Part shown: piece by piece, positions 8,333-17,872 of the stretch | Layout of the letters: every line of letters begins with the position of its first letter | Position numbering within the stretch: position 1 is the first letter of the stretch | Assembly (NCBI GenBank): GCA_018701395.1 | Contig: JABIWU010000090.1 | Location: forward strand, 1 to 64,000 | DNA length: 64,000 bases | From: Phycisphaerae bacterium | GTDB lineage: Bacteria; Planctomycetota; Phycisphaerae; Phycisphaerales; SM1A02 | Reading direction: 5' to 3' | The notes under the pieces: model-generated | Told to the model about the DNA's origin: nothing | The model's database searches: none | What the model saw: only the letters and a program-made list of their open reading frames with translations | Program-made: the position numbers and the translations under genes

Positions 8333-9609
8333 TTTCCTATACAAAATGTAGAAAACACTTCGCCAATTATTTCATCAGGTGTGACGTGTCCGGTGATTGA
8401 ACCAATTGAATTTAAAGCTTCTCGAAGAGAAGCGGAAGCAAGTTCCGGGGTAATTATTTGTGAAAGTGTCTCTTTTAGTGCAACCAATGTATTTTCTAAA
8501 CATCTTTCATGTCGAGGCAGCAAAGCAAGTGCATCAAGTTTTGGAGTTTGTGTGCGAATCAATACATTAGAAACTTTCGCTTGCACCATAATAAGACCCT
8601 CGCCAGTTTGCGCGTTAATGGCATCATTGTGGGAATTGTTTTTATCTTTCATGGTGTGCACAATAATTGCATTTTCCAAAGAACATTCTGTTGCCTCGCC
8701 TGGCGCAACACACCAAAGAACAACATCAGCAGAATCAATTGAACGCTGCGCTGCAATCTGCATGGCTTCATTCAACTCGCCATTTGCAAACTCAAGCCCA
8801 GCAATATCTGTAAGCAGGGCATCTTTGCCGTTAAAACGAACTTGCTCTGTTATTACATCGCGAGTAGTTCCAGCAATAGAAGAAATGACAACGCGTTGTT
8901 TTTCGATAAGCGAATTAAATAAGGTAGATTTTCCAGCGTTAGGTTTCCCCGCAATGACAACGCTTGGTAATGCACAAAGGGCTGCCATTGAAATTTTGTT
9001 TTCCAAAATTGCATTAAGTAAGTGAATGCAATGTTCGACGGAGGTACGCAAATCATCTTTAGAAATCGCAACAACTTCTTCTTCATCAGTGAAATCTATG
9101 CCCGCCTCAACTAGAGCGAGTACTCGAATAATTTCTAGAGAAATAGGTTCAGTAGCATTCGCAAGAGCACCTTTTCGAAGCAATGTGGCTCCGAGTAGTT
9201 CGGCATCATTGCCAGCTGAGATAGTTGCGCAAACTCCTTCTGCGGCAGATATTGAAATGTTGCCGTTCAAAAAGGATCGTGCAGTGAACTCTCCAGCTTC
9301 AGCAAAGCGACCATTGGTCGCATTTATGAGTTCGTTCATAACGAAATCGACCACAAATGGATTATTTACAACTTGTATTTCTATTGTTTCTTGTCCAGTG
9401 AATGAAGAATTTGCCGGAAATGCGCTAATTAACACGGGAATTTCTTCGCTTTTGAACGAAATGCGAGATGCGATTATTCTTCTCGGCTCAAATTCTAAAC
9501 CAAGTTGCTTTGTTCCAAGCCAAGCATGCGGTCCAGTCGCTCGAATGAGAGCGTGCGTGGATCGACCACTTGGCGAACTAACAGCAACGATGGTTGTTTC
9601 ATGATCCAT
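8329..9609 (-). CDS. mnmE: tRNA modification GTPase MnmE (TrmE)
   Basis: A 426-residue GTPase which, with MnmG, makes the 5-carboxymethylaminomethyl group at U34 of tRNAs. The N-terminal folate-binding domain (EFTARSFLNG) is followed by an inserted G domain with G1 GKPNAGKST near residue 220, GTTRD and DIAG. The helical C-terminus ends in the conserved FCIGK motif with the functional Cys. It is somewhat shorter than the usual ~450 residues. It lies 12 bases downstream of yidC, as near many chromosomal origins, and its stop overlaps the ATG of the decayed thioesterase gene. MnmG is not in the window. Confidence 0.95.
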   Translation of the reverse strand: MDHETTIVAVSSPSGRSTHALIRATGPHAWLGTKQLGLEFEPRRIIASRISFKSEEIPVLISAFPANSSFTGQETIEIQVVNNPFVVDFVMNELINATNGRFAEAGEFTARSFLNGNISISAAEGVCATISAGNDAELLGATLLRKGALANATEPISLEIIRVLALVEAGIDFTDEEEVVAISKDDLRTSVEHCIHLLNAILENKISMAALCALPSVVIAGKPNAGKSTLFNSLIEKQRVVISSIAGTTRDVITEQVRFNGKDALLTDIAGLEFANGELNEAMQIAAQRSIDSADVVLWCVAPGEATECSLENAIIVHTMKDKNNSHNDAINAQTGEGLIMVQAKVSNVLIRTQTPKLDALALLPRHERCLENTLVALKETLSQIITPELASASLREALNSIGSITGHVTPDEIIGEVFSTFCIGK

Positions 9610-9621
9610 CGTAGTTTGCGA

Positions 9622-11808
9622 TTAATCTCGTTTCTTAAAGTTGCGCTTCTTGGCTTTGTTCTGAACTTTTTTTCTACGTGCTTCCATGGCATCAGTCCAA
9701 GCACGGCCCTGTTTATCTTTGCTCTTTTTGTTCTTCCCACTCGTAAGGGTGGCAGATTGTGGTTCAAGTGGTAATTGGTCAATGTGCTTACGAATTCGCT
9801 TGCTTTCAATAATACCAACCGAACTTGATGTCAAAATATAAAGGGTCAATCCAGAAGGCGCTGAGTACAACATCATCGGGAACAGAACTACCATCATGAT
9901 ACGCATGATTTTTTGTTGTGAGGCTTGTTCGGGTGATGTTGCCATACTTTGTGGCGACATATATTTTTGTTGTATAAAGAAAATAGCACCCATTAATATT
10001 GGTAGTAAGTTAATACCCGTTATATTCCAAAGAAAAAAATGTTTTGGCGTATCAAACTTACCAAAGAAGTGGTCAGCAGAACTTAAGTCAGCAAGGAATG
10101 GCCAGTCGCCCAACATCTGAAAAATGCCAAAGAAAGCGGGTTGCTGTCGAATGTCAAACATGAAATACAACAGCGCATACAGCGCAATCCAAATTGGCAT
10201 TTGTAAGAACATCGGCAAGCAACCAAGCATTTGGAATGGGTTGACCCCATATTTCTGCATCAGTACCATTTGTTCCGATTGAACACGTTTCGGGTCATTA
10301 GGATATTTTTGTTTTAGTTTGTCGATTTCTGGTTTTAACTTTTGCATTACTTTGCCAAAGCGTTGCATGTTAATTTGCGATTTTTTAGTAATCGGATGCA
10401 AAATTCCCCGGACAATAAGCACGAGTAAGACAATTGCCAGTCCCCAGTCGAATACCACATATTGATCAAGTGTTGTTAATACAACACCAAGAAAATCTGC
10501 AAGCCATTGGAACGTGCAAATTGCACACATAGATGACATTTGATAGAGAACCATCTCTCGCATGTTTAGTGCGATATATGGTTGTTTGTTGTCAAGTATC
10601 GAGCGCTGTAACGGTCCAGCGTACACGCCCATGGTAAGGTCATAGGTCGCTCCTCCTGCAACAGAAGTTGCAGGACTCCACAAACCAGTAAGAATAAACT
10701 GGTCGTCGTTTGCTCCTTTTACACTTGAAGTGATGGAATCAATCTTGTCTGTAATTATCCTATTGCCTTTGCCTTCGCCGTTGATGTTTGGCATTACAGC
10801 AAGAGAAAAATACCTGTTTGTTGACGCAAACCAAGACAATTTAAAACCGCCATCAGTGGTTTCTTCTGTTGGCCAGAGTGTTTCGGCGCTGTCTTTCGTT
10901 GCATCAGTAAATTCATATAAAAAATCGACTGATTGAATTGGCGCAGCATGGTCTGGGTCAAACTCATCGCTCAGTTCCCAGCCAAAACGAAACCGACGAC
11001 GGTCCATGTATCTTGAACGATCGACAGTTAAAGTAGCAGGCCCGTATTGCAACCACCGCACCGTAAATTCTTGTCCAGTCAAGTTTTTAATTGTTTGAGC
11101 AACATGTAATTCATACCCATCACTCAACGTCCAAATTCGCTGAATGACAGCAATGTTGTTTTCATTTGCGTCAACTACGTTTGCTTCAAAGGAAACACTG
11201 TTCTCAGTTGTGTTTGTTACTTCCCAAACATCACTTGATGTTAGCGATAGTTTTTGGTCGTTGATTACAACTTGATACGCGCCGAGAACTGTTGCAACAT
11301 GGTCATTGAAAACATCAGAAGTGGCGAGTAAATATAATTTTTCGAAGGATGGCTGTTCACCACCAGATTCACGGAATTGATTCCAAGCTAATTTGTCATC
11401 AACAGTTTCGTAAATATCAGAAAAACGAATGGATGTAATGCCAGCGCCATCGTTTGCAAACACGACTTCCATTTTCCAATTTTTATAATCAGTTAATGAC
11501 CCAAGAATAATGGGGTCTTGGCTTGTGCTGTATTTCTTTAAACTTAATACTTCAAATGGTTTTAAATTCGTGTTCGCAACTTTTGGATCTGCAGGAGCAA
11601 TCTTTGCCGCTTCTTTAGCGGCAGGCTTTTCTTCAGTATTTGTATTTTCTACTCCGCCATTTTCTGCAAGGGCAACAGACGTTTCTGGAATTGGTTGGTT
11701 TTGAGAGTCGTTTGGTTTTTTAGGACCGAAGATAAGTACAGACAAAACACTGCCCGCTAAAAAAACAACTAGTAATGGAATCAGCCGTCGACGTGCTTGT
11801 GGTGTCAT
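9622..11808 (-). CDS. yidC: Membrane protein insertase YidC
   Basis: A 728-residue inner-membrane insertase of the Gram-negative type. It inserts and folds membrane proteins alone or with SecYEG. An N-terminal transmembrane segment (residues 11-27) is followed by a low-complexity Glu/Ala/Asn linker (30-85), a large periplasmic beta-rich domain to about residue 420, and the conserved insertase core. The core has the amphipathic region with MQKLKPEIDKLKQKYP, the hydrophilic-groove helix containing VRGILHPITKKSQ, and further helices around 540-680. The C-terminal tail is strongly basic, which favours ribosome contact. The next gene in the operon is mnmE. Confidence 0.95.
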   Translation of the reverse strand: MTPQARRRLIPLLVVFLAGSVLSVLIFGPKKPNDSQNQPIPETSVALAENGGVENTNTEEKPAAKEAAKIAPADPKVANTNLKPFEVLSLKKYSTSQDPIILGSLTDYKNWKMEVVFANDGAGITSIRFSDIYETVDDKLAWNQFRESGGEQPSFEKLYLLATSDVFNDHVATVLGAYQVVINDQKLSLTSSDVWEVTNTTENSVSFEANVVDANENNIAVIQRIWTLSDGYELHVAQTIKNLTGQEFTVRWLQYGPATLTVDRSRYMDRRRFRFGWELSDEFDPDHAAPIQSVDFLYEFTDATKDSAETLWPTEETTDGGFKLSWFASTNRYFSLAVMPNINGEGKGNRIITDKIDSITSSVKGANDDQFILTGLWSPATSVAGGATYDLTMGVYAGPLQRSILDNKQPYIALNMREMVLYQMSSMCAICTFQWLADFLGVVLTTLDQYVVFDWGLAIVLLVLIVRGILHPITKKSQINMQRFGKVMQKLKPEIDKLKQKYPNDPKRVQSEQMVLMQKYGVNPFQMLGCLPMFLQMPIWIALYALLYFMFDIRQQPAFFGIFQMLGDWPFLADLSSADHFFGKFDTPKHFFLWNITGINLLPILMGAIFFIQQKYMSPQSMATSPEQASQQKIMRIMMVVLFPMMLYSAPSGLTLYILTSSSVGIIESKRIRKHIDQLPLEPQSATLTSGKNKKSKDKQGRAWTDAMEARRKKVQNKAKKRNFKKRD

Positions 11809-11832
11809 ATTGTCTTTCTTTCTATAAAGGTC

Positions 11833-12594
11833 TTACCGACCTTCACGGAGCCGATCGCCAAGCCAATTGCTGAGTTCGGGAATTGCATAAATTTTATCGC
11901 GTACTGTTTCGATGTCGTAATCAAGTCGGATAAAGTCGACCTTCTTTTCTTCGTCATCAAGGATGGCGTAACTGCTACGTGGATCAAGATCGCGCGGTTG
12001 ACCAATTGATCCTGGATTAATAATAATATGCTCTTCGTTTTCATAATTGAACGTGTCATCTATATCTTCTGGTGGGTAAAAATCTGGTTCGCTCGTAAAA
12101 ATTCCAGGAACATGGGTATGTCCTGACATAGAGTGCTTGGGAATTCGGTCAAAAATTTGTTTCATCTTCACCGGCGAGTTAATCGCATCATCAGGGAATA
12201 GATATTCATTTATTGGTCGACGAGGTGTTCCATGTACTGCTAAGAAATCGCCCATTTGGGTTCGTACACGAAGTCCACCAAGAAATTCCCAGCGTTTTGC
12301 AGCTACTTCTTTGTTTTGTTCAGCATCAAATTGTGCTCTTGTCCAATATGCAGCTTGCTCTGCCGCAGCATTAAAGTTGGTTGGTTCGTACAGTGCACCG
12401 TAGTCATGATTACCCAGAAGGCACCACTGACACAATTCGGCAATCATATCCACGCATTCGGCTGGGTTTGGCCCATATCCGAGTGTATCGCCAAGGCAAA
12501 CTATACGATCTACTGATCGGTCGGCAATATCCTCAAGTGCTCGTGTGAGAGCTTCAAGGTTTCCATGGATGTCACTAATTAACGCTGTTCGCAC
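11833..12594 (-). CDS. Metallophosphoesterase, calcineurin-like
   Basis: A 253-residue cytoplasmic phosphoesterase of the YfcE/MJ0936-like group. Metal-binding motifs are visible in order: SDIHGNLEAL (residues 8-17), CLGDTLGYGP, LLGNHDY, and later GHTHVPG. A distinctive NPGSIGQPRD motif follows near residue 200, typical for this subgroup of nucleotide-cleaving phosphodiesterases. The substrate is not predictable. It is the first gene of a minus-strand set with yidC 24 bases downstream and mnmE after that, and probably shares their promoter, which would lie in the 12595-12801 spacer. Confidence 0.85.
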   Translation of the reverse strand: MRTALISDIHGNLEALTRALEDIADRSVDRIVCLGDTLGYGPNPAECVDMIAELCQWCLLGNHDYGALYEPTNFNAAAEQAAYWTRAQFDAEQNKEVAAKRWEFLGGLRVRTQMGDFLAVHGTPRRPINEYLFPDDAINSPVKMKQIFDRIPKHSMSGHTHVPGIFTSEPDFYPPEDIDDTFNYENEEHIIINPGSIGQPRDLDPRSSYAILDDEEKKVDFIRLDYDIETVRDKIYAIPELSNWLGDRLREGR

Positions 12595-12801
12595 TGTGGT
12601 TTTCTTTCCTAACGAATCGGAGATGATACCGCAGACTGCTCACTTACGGAACATCATCTGGCCACGACTTAGTAATCAGGTTTTGGTTACAACGTAAGTT
12701 TATATATGACAATTAGTTACTATATGCCTCAGCAGTATGTTTTGGCTATGATAAAATGCCATTTTAAGACTGTTTCCCCAATTATTAGGAAGGTTATTAT
12801 T

Positions 12802-14277
12802 TTGTCTTCAGAACGTCATTTTGATTTACTTGTTATTGGCTCTGGCCCTGGTGGCTATGTTGCTGCAATTCGGGCCGCGCAACTTGGTTTAAAGGTTGCG
12901 TGCATTGACCGCGACAAACTTGGAGGAGTCTGTTTGAACTGGGGCTGTATCCCTTCCAAAGCTCTATTGCATGGTGCTGAAATTTACGATGAAGCGGTTA
13001 ACCACGGGAAAGAGTGGGGCATTAATATTGGTGAAATTACAGTTGATTGGAGCACATTTATTGGCCGCAGTAGAAAAATTACTGGGCAACTCAATGGGGG
13101 TGTTGCGTACCTATTTAAGAAAAATAATATTGAACACATTCAAGGCCACGCTCATATTGTTTCTGGAAACAACGGCATCACACCTTGCTCTGTTGAAGTA
13201 CAAACTCCATCTGGAGATTATTACAACGGCAACGGTGAAAATGTAATTGAAACAGTAACTGCTGACAGAGTGCTAATTGCAACTGGCGCTAAACCAAAAG
13301 AATTGCCGTTTGCTCTGTGTGATGGAAAAACAATTATAAATTCATCTCATGCAATGACTCTTGAAGAGCGACCAGAATCTCTCGTCATTATTGGCTCAGG
13401 TGCAATCGGCATGGAGTTTGCTTATGTGTACAACGCTTTTGGAACAAAGGTAACAATCATAGAAATGGTTGACCGTATTTTTCCAATTGAAGATGCAGAC
13501 ATTAGCAAATTAGCAGAGCGCGCATTCAAAAAACAAGGGATGAAATTCCACACGAACGCAGCGGTTAAATCGGTTGAAGTACAAGGCGATAGTGCAACAG
13601 TTACATTTTCTGATGTTAATGATGAGACAAAAACAGAAAGTGTTACAGGTGACAAAGTTCTCGTTGCAATTGGCGTTGGACCACGCTGTGATGGTCTTTT
13701 TGACGATTCGCTTGGAATTGAATTAGATAGCGGGTTTATTAAAACCGATGCACAAGAGGTTGATGAACCAACGTATAAAACAAGTGTTGCAGGCATTTAT
13801 GCAATCGGCGACATAATCGGACCTCCGCTTCTTGCGCACGTTGCATCGGAAGAAGGCGTGACTTGTGTTGAACGAATGGCCGGACATCACACCTTTGGTG
13901 TTGATTACAAATCAATTCCCGCTTGCACCTATACCAACCCGCAAATTGCATCCATTGGTATGACAGAACAACAAGTTATTGACGCTGGCGTTGATTACAT
14001 CAAAGGCGAATATTCTTTGAAGGCACACGGGAAAGCGATTGCAGTTGGCGCAGCAGATGGAATTGTAAAAATTATTGCAAGTAAACCTTATGGCGAAATT
14101 CTCGGCGCACATATTATTGGTCACGACGCTAGCGAACTTATTGCAGAAATTGGTTTAGCGATTCGACTTGAAGCAACAATTGAAGACATTGCATCAACAA
14201 TGCATGCACATCCAACGATGGCAGAATCTATTCATGAAGCAGCCCTTGGCACAGAGAACAGAATGATTCACAATTGA
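12802..14277 (+). CDS. lpdA: Dihydrolipoyl dehydrogenase (E3)
   Basis: A 491-residue flavoprotein that reoxidises dihydrolipoamide of 2-oxoacid dehydrogenases and the glycine cleavage system, passing electrons to NAD+. The FAD motif GSGPGGY is near residue 13, the redox disulfide is in GGVCLNWGCIPSK, the NAD motif is GSGAIGMEF, and the second FAD motif is IGDI. The C-terminal catalytic pair is in HAHPTMAE. The start is TTG at 12802, preceded by a strong AGGAAGG ribosome-binding site 7 bases upstream; the longer upstream reading lacks such a site and does not match the family. Its stop overlaps the next gene (TTGA). Confidence 0.94.
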   Translation: MSSERHFDLLVIGSGPGGYVAAIRAAQLGLKVACIDRDKLGGVCLNWGCIPSKALLHGAEIYDEAVNHGKEWGINIGEITVDWSTFIGRSRKITGQLNGGVAYLFKKNNIEHIQGHAHIVSGNNGITPCSVEVQTPSGDYYNGNGENVIETVTADRVLIATGAKPKELPFALCDGKTIINSSHAMTLEERPESLVIIGSGAIGMEFAYVYNAFGTKVTIIEMVDRIFPIEDADISKLAERAFKKQGMKFHTNAAVKSVEVQGDSATVTFSDVNDETKTESVTGDKVLVAIGVGPRCDGLFDDSLGIELDSGFIKTDAQEVDEPTYKTSVAGIYAIGDIIGPPLLAHVASEEGVTCVERMAGHHTFGVDYKSIPACTYTNPQIASIGMTEQQVIDAGVDYIKGEYSLKAHGKAIAVGAADGIVKIIASKPYGEILGAHIIGHDASELIAEIGLAIRLEATIEDIASTMHAHPTMAESIHEAALGTENRMIHN

Positions 14278-15494
14278 GTTTTATTTTTTCTGAAACAACT
14301 TTAGACAATGGTCTTCGAATTGCAGCGGAACATTCAGATTCTGCAGTTACCGCAGCGATCGGTTTTTTCGTTAAAGCAGGTGCACGAGATGAAACATCTA
14401 AATTAATGGGGGTTAGTCATTTTCTTGAACACATGATGTTTAAAGGCACCGAATCATTGAGTGCCGAAGAAGTTGATCTTGCTTTCGACGATATTGGCGC
14501 TGAACACAATGCATTTACTTCTGGAGAAATGACTGCTTATTGGGGCGCAGGGCTGCCCGAAGTGTTGGGTTCAATTCACAGAACTTTTGCCGATATTTTG
14601 CGCCCATCTCTTTGCCAAGAAGATTTTGATAACGAAAAAAAAGTGATTCTTGAAGAAATCGCAATGTACGATGACCAGCCGTTTTGGGTTTTGTACGAAA
14701 GTGCGATGGAGCAATATTACGGCGATAGTCCGCTTGGTCACCGAGTGCTTGGAACACCCGAAACAATAAACAACATGAAGCGGGATGAATTGGCGGGATA
14801 TTTCTCAGATCGCTACAGCGCAGACAACACAACAGTTGTTTTGGCAGGCAAACTTGACTTTGATGCAATGGTGGAACAAATTCAAGCGTTGTGTGGCGGA
14901 TGGGAACCGACCAAGGTTAAGCGATCTTATGAAAAAGTAATTCGAAACGAAGGCATGTTTGAAAAGCATATGCCTGATTTGCAGCAGCATTACCATTTAA
15001 TGATGATGCCAAGTGTTTCATTTCAAAGCGAACAAAAACACGCAGCATCTGCTCTTGCTGCAATTCTAGGCGGCGGTGATGGTTCACGTTTACATTGGGC
15101 GTTGGTAGACACGGGGCTTGCCGAAGCAGCAGCAGCGTCGGTTGACACGAATGATAAATATGGTGAACAACTTACCTATGCAGTTTGTGACCCAAGCAAC
15201 GCGCAGCAAGTTGCAGATATTATGCGTAATGAAATGGCAAACGTTGTAAACACACTTGTTCAAGAAGATTTAGACAAAGTAATTGCAAAAGCTGGAACGG
15301 CTGCAGCTGTTTCAAGTGAGCGACCAGCAGGTCGCATGCAACGGCTCGGTGGAATGTTGACGACTTCTGGCGAATATGTTTCATTAGAAGACGAGCTTAA
15401 AACTATCGAATCACTCACAATAAAAGACTTGCAGGTAGTAGCGGAAGCGTTTCCTTGGATTCCAAAATTCGAAACAGCGACGCTACATACGTAA
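14274..15494 (+). CDS. M16-family zinc peptidase
   Basis: A 406-residue peptidase of the pitrilysin/processing-peptidase family. The inverted zinc motif HFLEH is at residues 49-53 and the third ligand Glu is in VILEEIAMY near residue 129, so the protein is likely catalytically active. The C-terminal half is the usual non-catalytic M16 repeat. It carries no signal peptide. It starts at TTG overlapping the lpdA stop, so it is translated in the same operon, and recO follows 1 base after its stop. Substrate unknown; the subgroup typically trims peptides or processes signal-like sequences. Confidence 0.87.
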   Translation: MSFIFSETTLDNGLRIAAEHSDSAVTAAIGFFVKAGARDETSKLMGVSHFLEHMMFKGTESLSAEEVDLAFDDIGAEHNAFTSGEMTAYWGAGLPEVLGSIHRTFADILRPSLCQEDFDNEKKVILEEIAMYDDQPFWVLYESAMEQYYGDSPLGHRVLGTPETINNMKRDELAGYFSDRYSADNTTVVLAGKLDFDAMVEQIQALCGGWEPTKVKRSYEKVIRNEGMFEKHMPDLQQHYHLMMMPSVSFQSEQKHAASALAAILGGGDGSRLHWALVDTGLAEAAAASVDTNDKYGEQLTYAVCDPSNAQQVADIMRNEMANVVNTLVQEDLDKVIAKAGTAAAVSSERPAGRMQRLGGMLTTSGEYVSLEDELKTIESLTIKDLQVVAEAFPWIPKFETATLHT

Positions 15495-15495
15495 G

Positions 15496-16206
15496 ATGGC
15501 AATTCTCTTCGACACAGCTATTTGCTTACGTTGTTGGGATTATTCAGAGACAAGCCAAACAGTAAGCCTGCTTACAAAAGAGCACGGATTGATTCGCGGG
15601 ATTGCAAAAGGATCAAAAAGAGATAACGGAGCATTTTCTGGTGGCTTTGATCCGCTAACTCGTGGAAGTATAGTTGCACGTATAAAAACAAATAGTGACC
15701 TTGGGACATTAACCGAATGGCAACTAGAACATGTTTGGTGGACAACGAGAAATAATCTTGCGGTTAATCGTGGAGCAATTTATATGGTCGATCTCGTTGG
15801 AAGAATGTTGACTGATCAAGATCCACACACAAATGTTTACGACTCTTTACTTGAAGCGTTAAATCGGATGGAGGATGGTCATGAAATTGATTGGCCTCTC
15901 CTTCGTTTTCAATGGGCACTTCTCGTTGAAACAGGCTACCAGCCAACGCTCGAAACAGTTTGCGAAAATGAAACTGTAGTTGCATTTAGCTCTCAAACTG
16001 GCGGGGTTGTCGAAGACACCGGCGAAATTGATCGGGTTCGGGTTCGAAAGGAAACGGTGAATGTTCTTCGCATGCTTGAGGAAGGCAATTTGATTCAATC
16101 TACCGAGCCCGAGGCACTTCACCGTGCGAATCGACTTCTTGCACACTATCTACGCGACATCATCGGCAAAGAATCTTCCGCAATGCGCTGGATGTGGCAA
16201 AATTAA
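15496..16206 (+). CDS. recO: DNA repair protein RecO
   Basis: A 236-residue recombination mediator that, with RecR, loads RecA on SSB-coated gaps. The N-terminal OB-fold begins with LFDTAICLRCWDYSETSQTV, followed by GLIRGIAKGSKR, the conserved RecO entry. The C-terminal helical half includes WALLVETGYQP, and the end reads LLAHYLRDIIGKE. Typical zinc-binding cysteines of some RecO proteins are absent. The spacing from the M16 peptidase is a single base and parA starts 45 bases downstream, so recO is likely the third gene of the lpdA operon. Confidence 0.9.
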   Translation: MAILFDTAICLRCWDYSETSQTVSLLTKEHGLIRGIAKGSKRDNGAFSGGFDPLTRGSIVARIKTNSDLGTLTEWQLEHVWWTTRNNLAVNRGAIYMVDLVGRMLTDQDPHTNVYDSLLEALNRMEDGHEIDWPLLRFQWALLVETGYQPTLETVCENETVVAFSSQTGGVVEDTGEIDRVRVRKETVNVLRMLEEGNLIQSTEPEALHRANRLLAHYLRDIIGKESSAMRWMWQN

Positions 16207-16223
16207 TTAACCTGGGGTTAATT
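16205..16223. promoter_or_regulatory. Inverted repeat between recO and parA
   Basis: An 8-base inverted repeat, AATTAACC and GGTTAATT, separated by TGG. It begins inside the recO stop codon and ends 28 bases before the parA GTG. It could be an operator for parA or a weak RNA hairpin; there is no T-run after it. Function is inferred only from position. Confidence 0.3.
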
Positions 16224-16251
16224 CATTTGCAGTTCTATATATACTGAACAC

Positions 16252-17133
16252 GTGAGTAAAGCGAGAATCATTTCATTATTGAATCAAAAGGGCGGCGTTG
16301 GCAAGACAACGACGACAGTGAATTTGGCTGCTGGATTCGCAGCGGCAGGCAATAAAGTGCTCGTGATTGATCTTGACCCTCAAACTCATCTCGGGTTGCA
16401 TTTTGGCATCGATGAGACAGCTGCTTCAGTTTACGATTTACTCATGGATGAAGCTATAACGGTTACTGACGCGCTTGTAAACGCACGAGAAAATATTGAC
16501 CTCGTTACGAGTGAAGTAGATCTTGCTGCGGCAGAATCGGAATTGGCATCTAAAATAGACCGACACGATTTACTTTCAAAAAAAATCATTCCAATTTTAG
16601 ATGACTATGATTTTATTTTGATTGATTGCCCGCCGAGCCTTGGATTGTTGACTATTAACGCACTCGTCGCATCCAAAGAACTCATCGTTCCGATGCAAAC
16701 GCATTTTCTAGCATTACAAGGCGTAAGTAGATTGTTTGAAACAGTACAGATGCTTGTTGGTGGACTTAACCCAGGTCTTGAAGTCACCGGAATTGTGCTG
16801 TGCATGCACGAGAAGAACACGAAACTCGCTCGAGAAGTTGTGGATGATTTGCAACAGTTTTTCGATTCTTCCCGCGAGAGCAATGTCCCATGGAGCAACT
16901 GCGTTATTTTTGATCCGCCGATTCGCCGCAACGTAAAACTTGCTGAAGCGCCAAGTTTTGGTCAAACAATTTTTGATTATGAACCTAATTGTGCTGGCGC
17001 TAAAGATTACGCCAAACTTGCGGAAAGTGTGATGGCAATGACACGCGAAGTAACCATCGAAACTATCAAAACCATCGAAGTTGTTTCATCAACAAAAGCA
17101 GTTCCAACCGAAGTAGAAAATGATTCCACATGA
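16252..17133 (+). CDS. parA: Chromosome partitioning ATPase ParA (Soj)
   Basis: A 293-residue Walker-type ATPase that works with ParB in chromosome segregation. The deviant Walker A NQKGGVGKTTTTVNLA starts at residue 11, with the signature Lys in KGG, then VLVIDLDPQ and Walker B-like FILIDCPPSLG. A ~25-residue Thr/Val/Glu-rich tail is unlike most ParA proteins. The start is GTG 16252. The 3' end overlaps the VanZ-like gene by 14 bases. ParB lies on the opposite strand 10 kb away; MinD is excluded because the C-terminal membrane-targeting helix is missing and the ParA-style middle region is present. Confidence 0.92.
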   Translation: MSKARIISLLNQKGGVGKTTTTVNLAAGFAAAGNKVLVIDLDPQTHLGLHFGIDETAASVYDLLMDEAITVTDALVNARENIDLVTSEVDLAAAESELASKIDRHDLLSKKIIPILDDYDFILIDCPPSLGLLTINALVASKELIVPMQTHFLALQGVSRLFETVQMLVGGLNPGLEVTGIVLCMHEKNTKLAREVVDDLQQFFDSSRESNVPWSNCVIFDPPIRRNVKLAEAPSFGQTIFDYEPNCAGAKDYAKLAESVMAMTREVTIETIKTIEVVSSTKAVPTEVENDST

Positions 17134-17872
17134 ACTAGCTGTCCGCAATTGGCGAATTGTTTTTTTAATTTGGTTTGTATTGTTGGCAACAGCGACTCAC
17201 TTGCCCCAGCCACTACCAACGGATAATCCAACGTTCGTGTCGCCAGATAAACTCCTTCATTTTATCTGTTTTGGAATGCTTGCATTTTGTCTTATTGGAA
17301 CAGAGTGGATAAAGTCTCCGTTGCTATGTTGGCTGGTTCTAGCAGTATGGGCGATTGTTGATGAAATTACCCAAGACTTACTCCCATTAAATCGTACGTT
17401 TAGTTTTGAAGATTTAATCGCAGGCGAATTAGGTATAGCCACAATTATGTATTGGTCAGGAGCGCTTGGGAAAGAATCCACAAAAAAAATAAAAGAGGAG
17501 GTTACAGCAATTCTTGCTGTTCCCAAAAACTGGTATCAACTTGGATTTATTGGATTCATCGTTACCGCCATTCTATTTGTGAGTATTTGGTCTTTTCTTC
17601 GGGAGTTTTTTGACGAACAATATTCTTCAGTAGCTCTTTGTGTAGCTTTTTTAACGGGGCTTTTGTGTGTATTGCGCACAATTATCTGCAAAGGGAATTT
17701 GCAAATCGAGTCTCGAGTGCTTCTAAAAAGTATGGTTCCTTGGTTGATTGGGACGATTGGTATTGCAAGTATGACTGGTTTTCTGTTCAACAATGCATCT
17801 ATTAATGTTTCAGTCATCGTATTTGCAATTCTTGTTGTTGGATTTCGCATTGCATGGAATCGTGCAACATGA
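17120..17872 (+). CDS. VanZ-like membrane protein
   Basis: A 250-residue integral membrane protein with about seven hydrophobic segments. The first half carries the VanZ-family pattern: a transmembrane helix at 12-28, then SPDKLLHFICFGMLAF, then VDEITQDLLP with conserved acidic residues. The second half has four further hydrophobic segments with no recognised domain. VanZ-family proteins are linked to teicoplanin resistance in a few cases but are mostly of unknown function. The gene overlaps parA (14 bases) and murJ (ATGA), so it is part of that transcript and may act in envelope processes. Confidence 0.75.
   Translation: MIPHELAVRNWRIVFLIWFVLLATATHLPQPLPTDNPTFVSPDKLLHFICFGMLAFCLIGTEWIKSPLLCWLVLAVWAIVDEITQDLLPLNRTFSFEDLIAGELGIATIMYWSGALGKESTKKIKEEVTAILAVPKNWYQLGFIGFIVTAILFVSIWSFLREFFDEQYSSVALCVAFLTGLLCVLRTIICKGNLQIESRVLLKSMVPWLIGTIGIASMTGFLFNNASINVSVIVFAILVVGFRIAWNRAT

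Noticed and set aside
9026-9604. 192-codon plus-strand frame antisense to mnmE
   Set aside because: Fully inside the opposite strand of mnmE and Ser/Thr/Pro-rich like other shadow frames.
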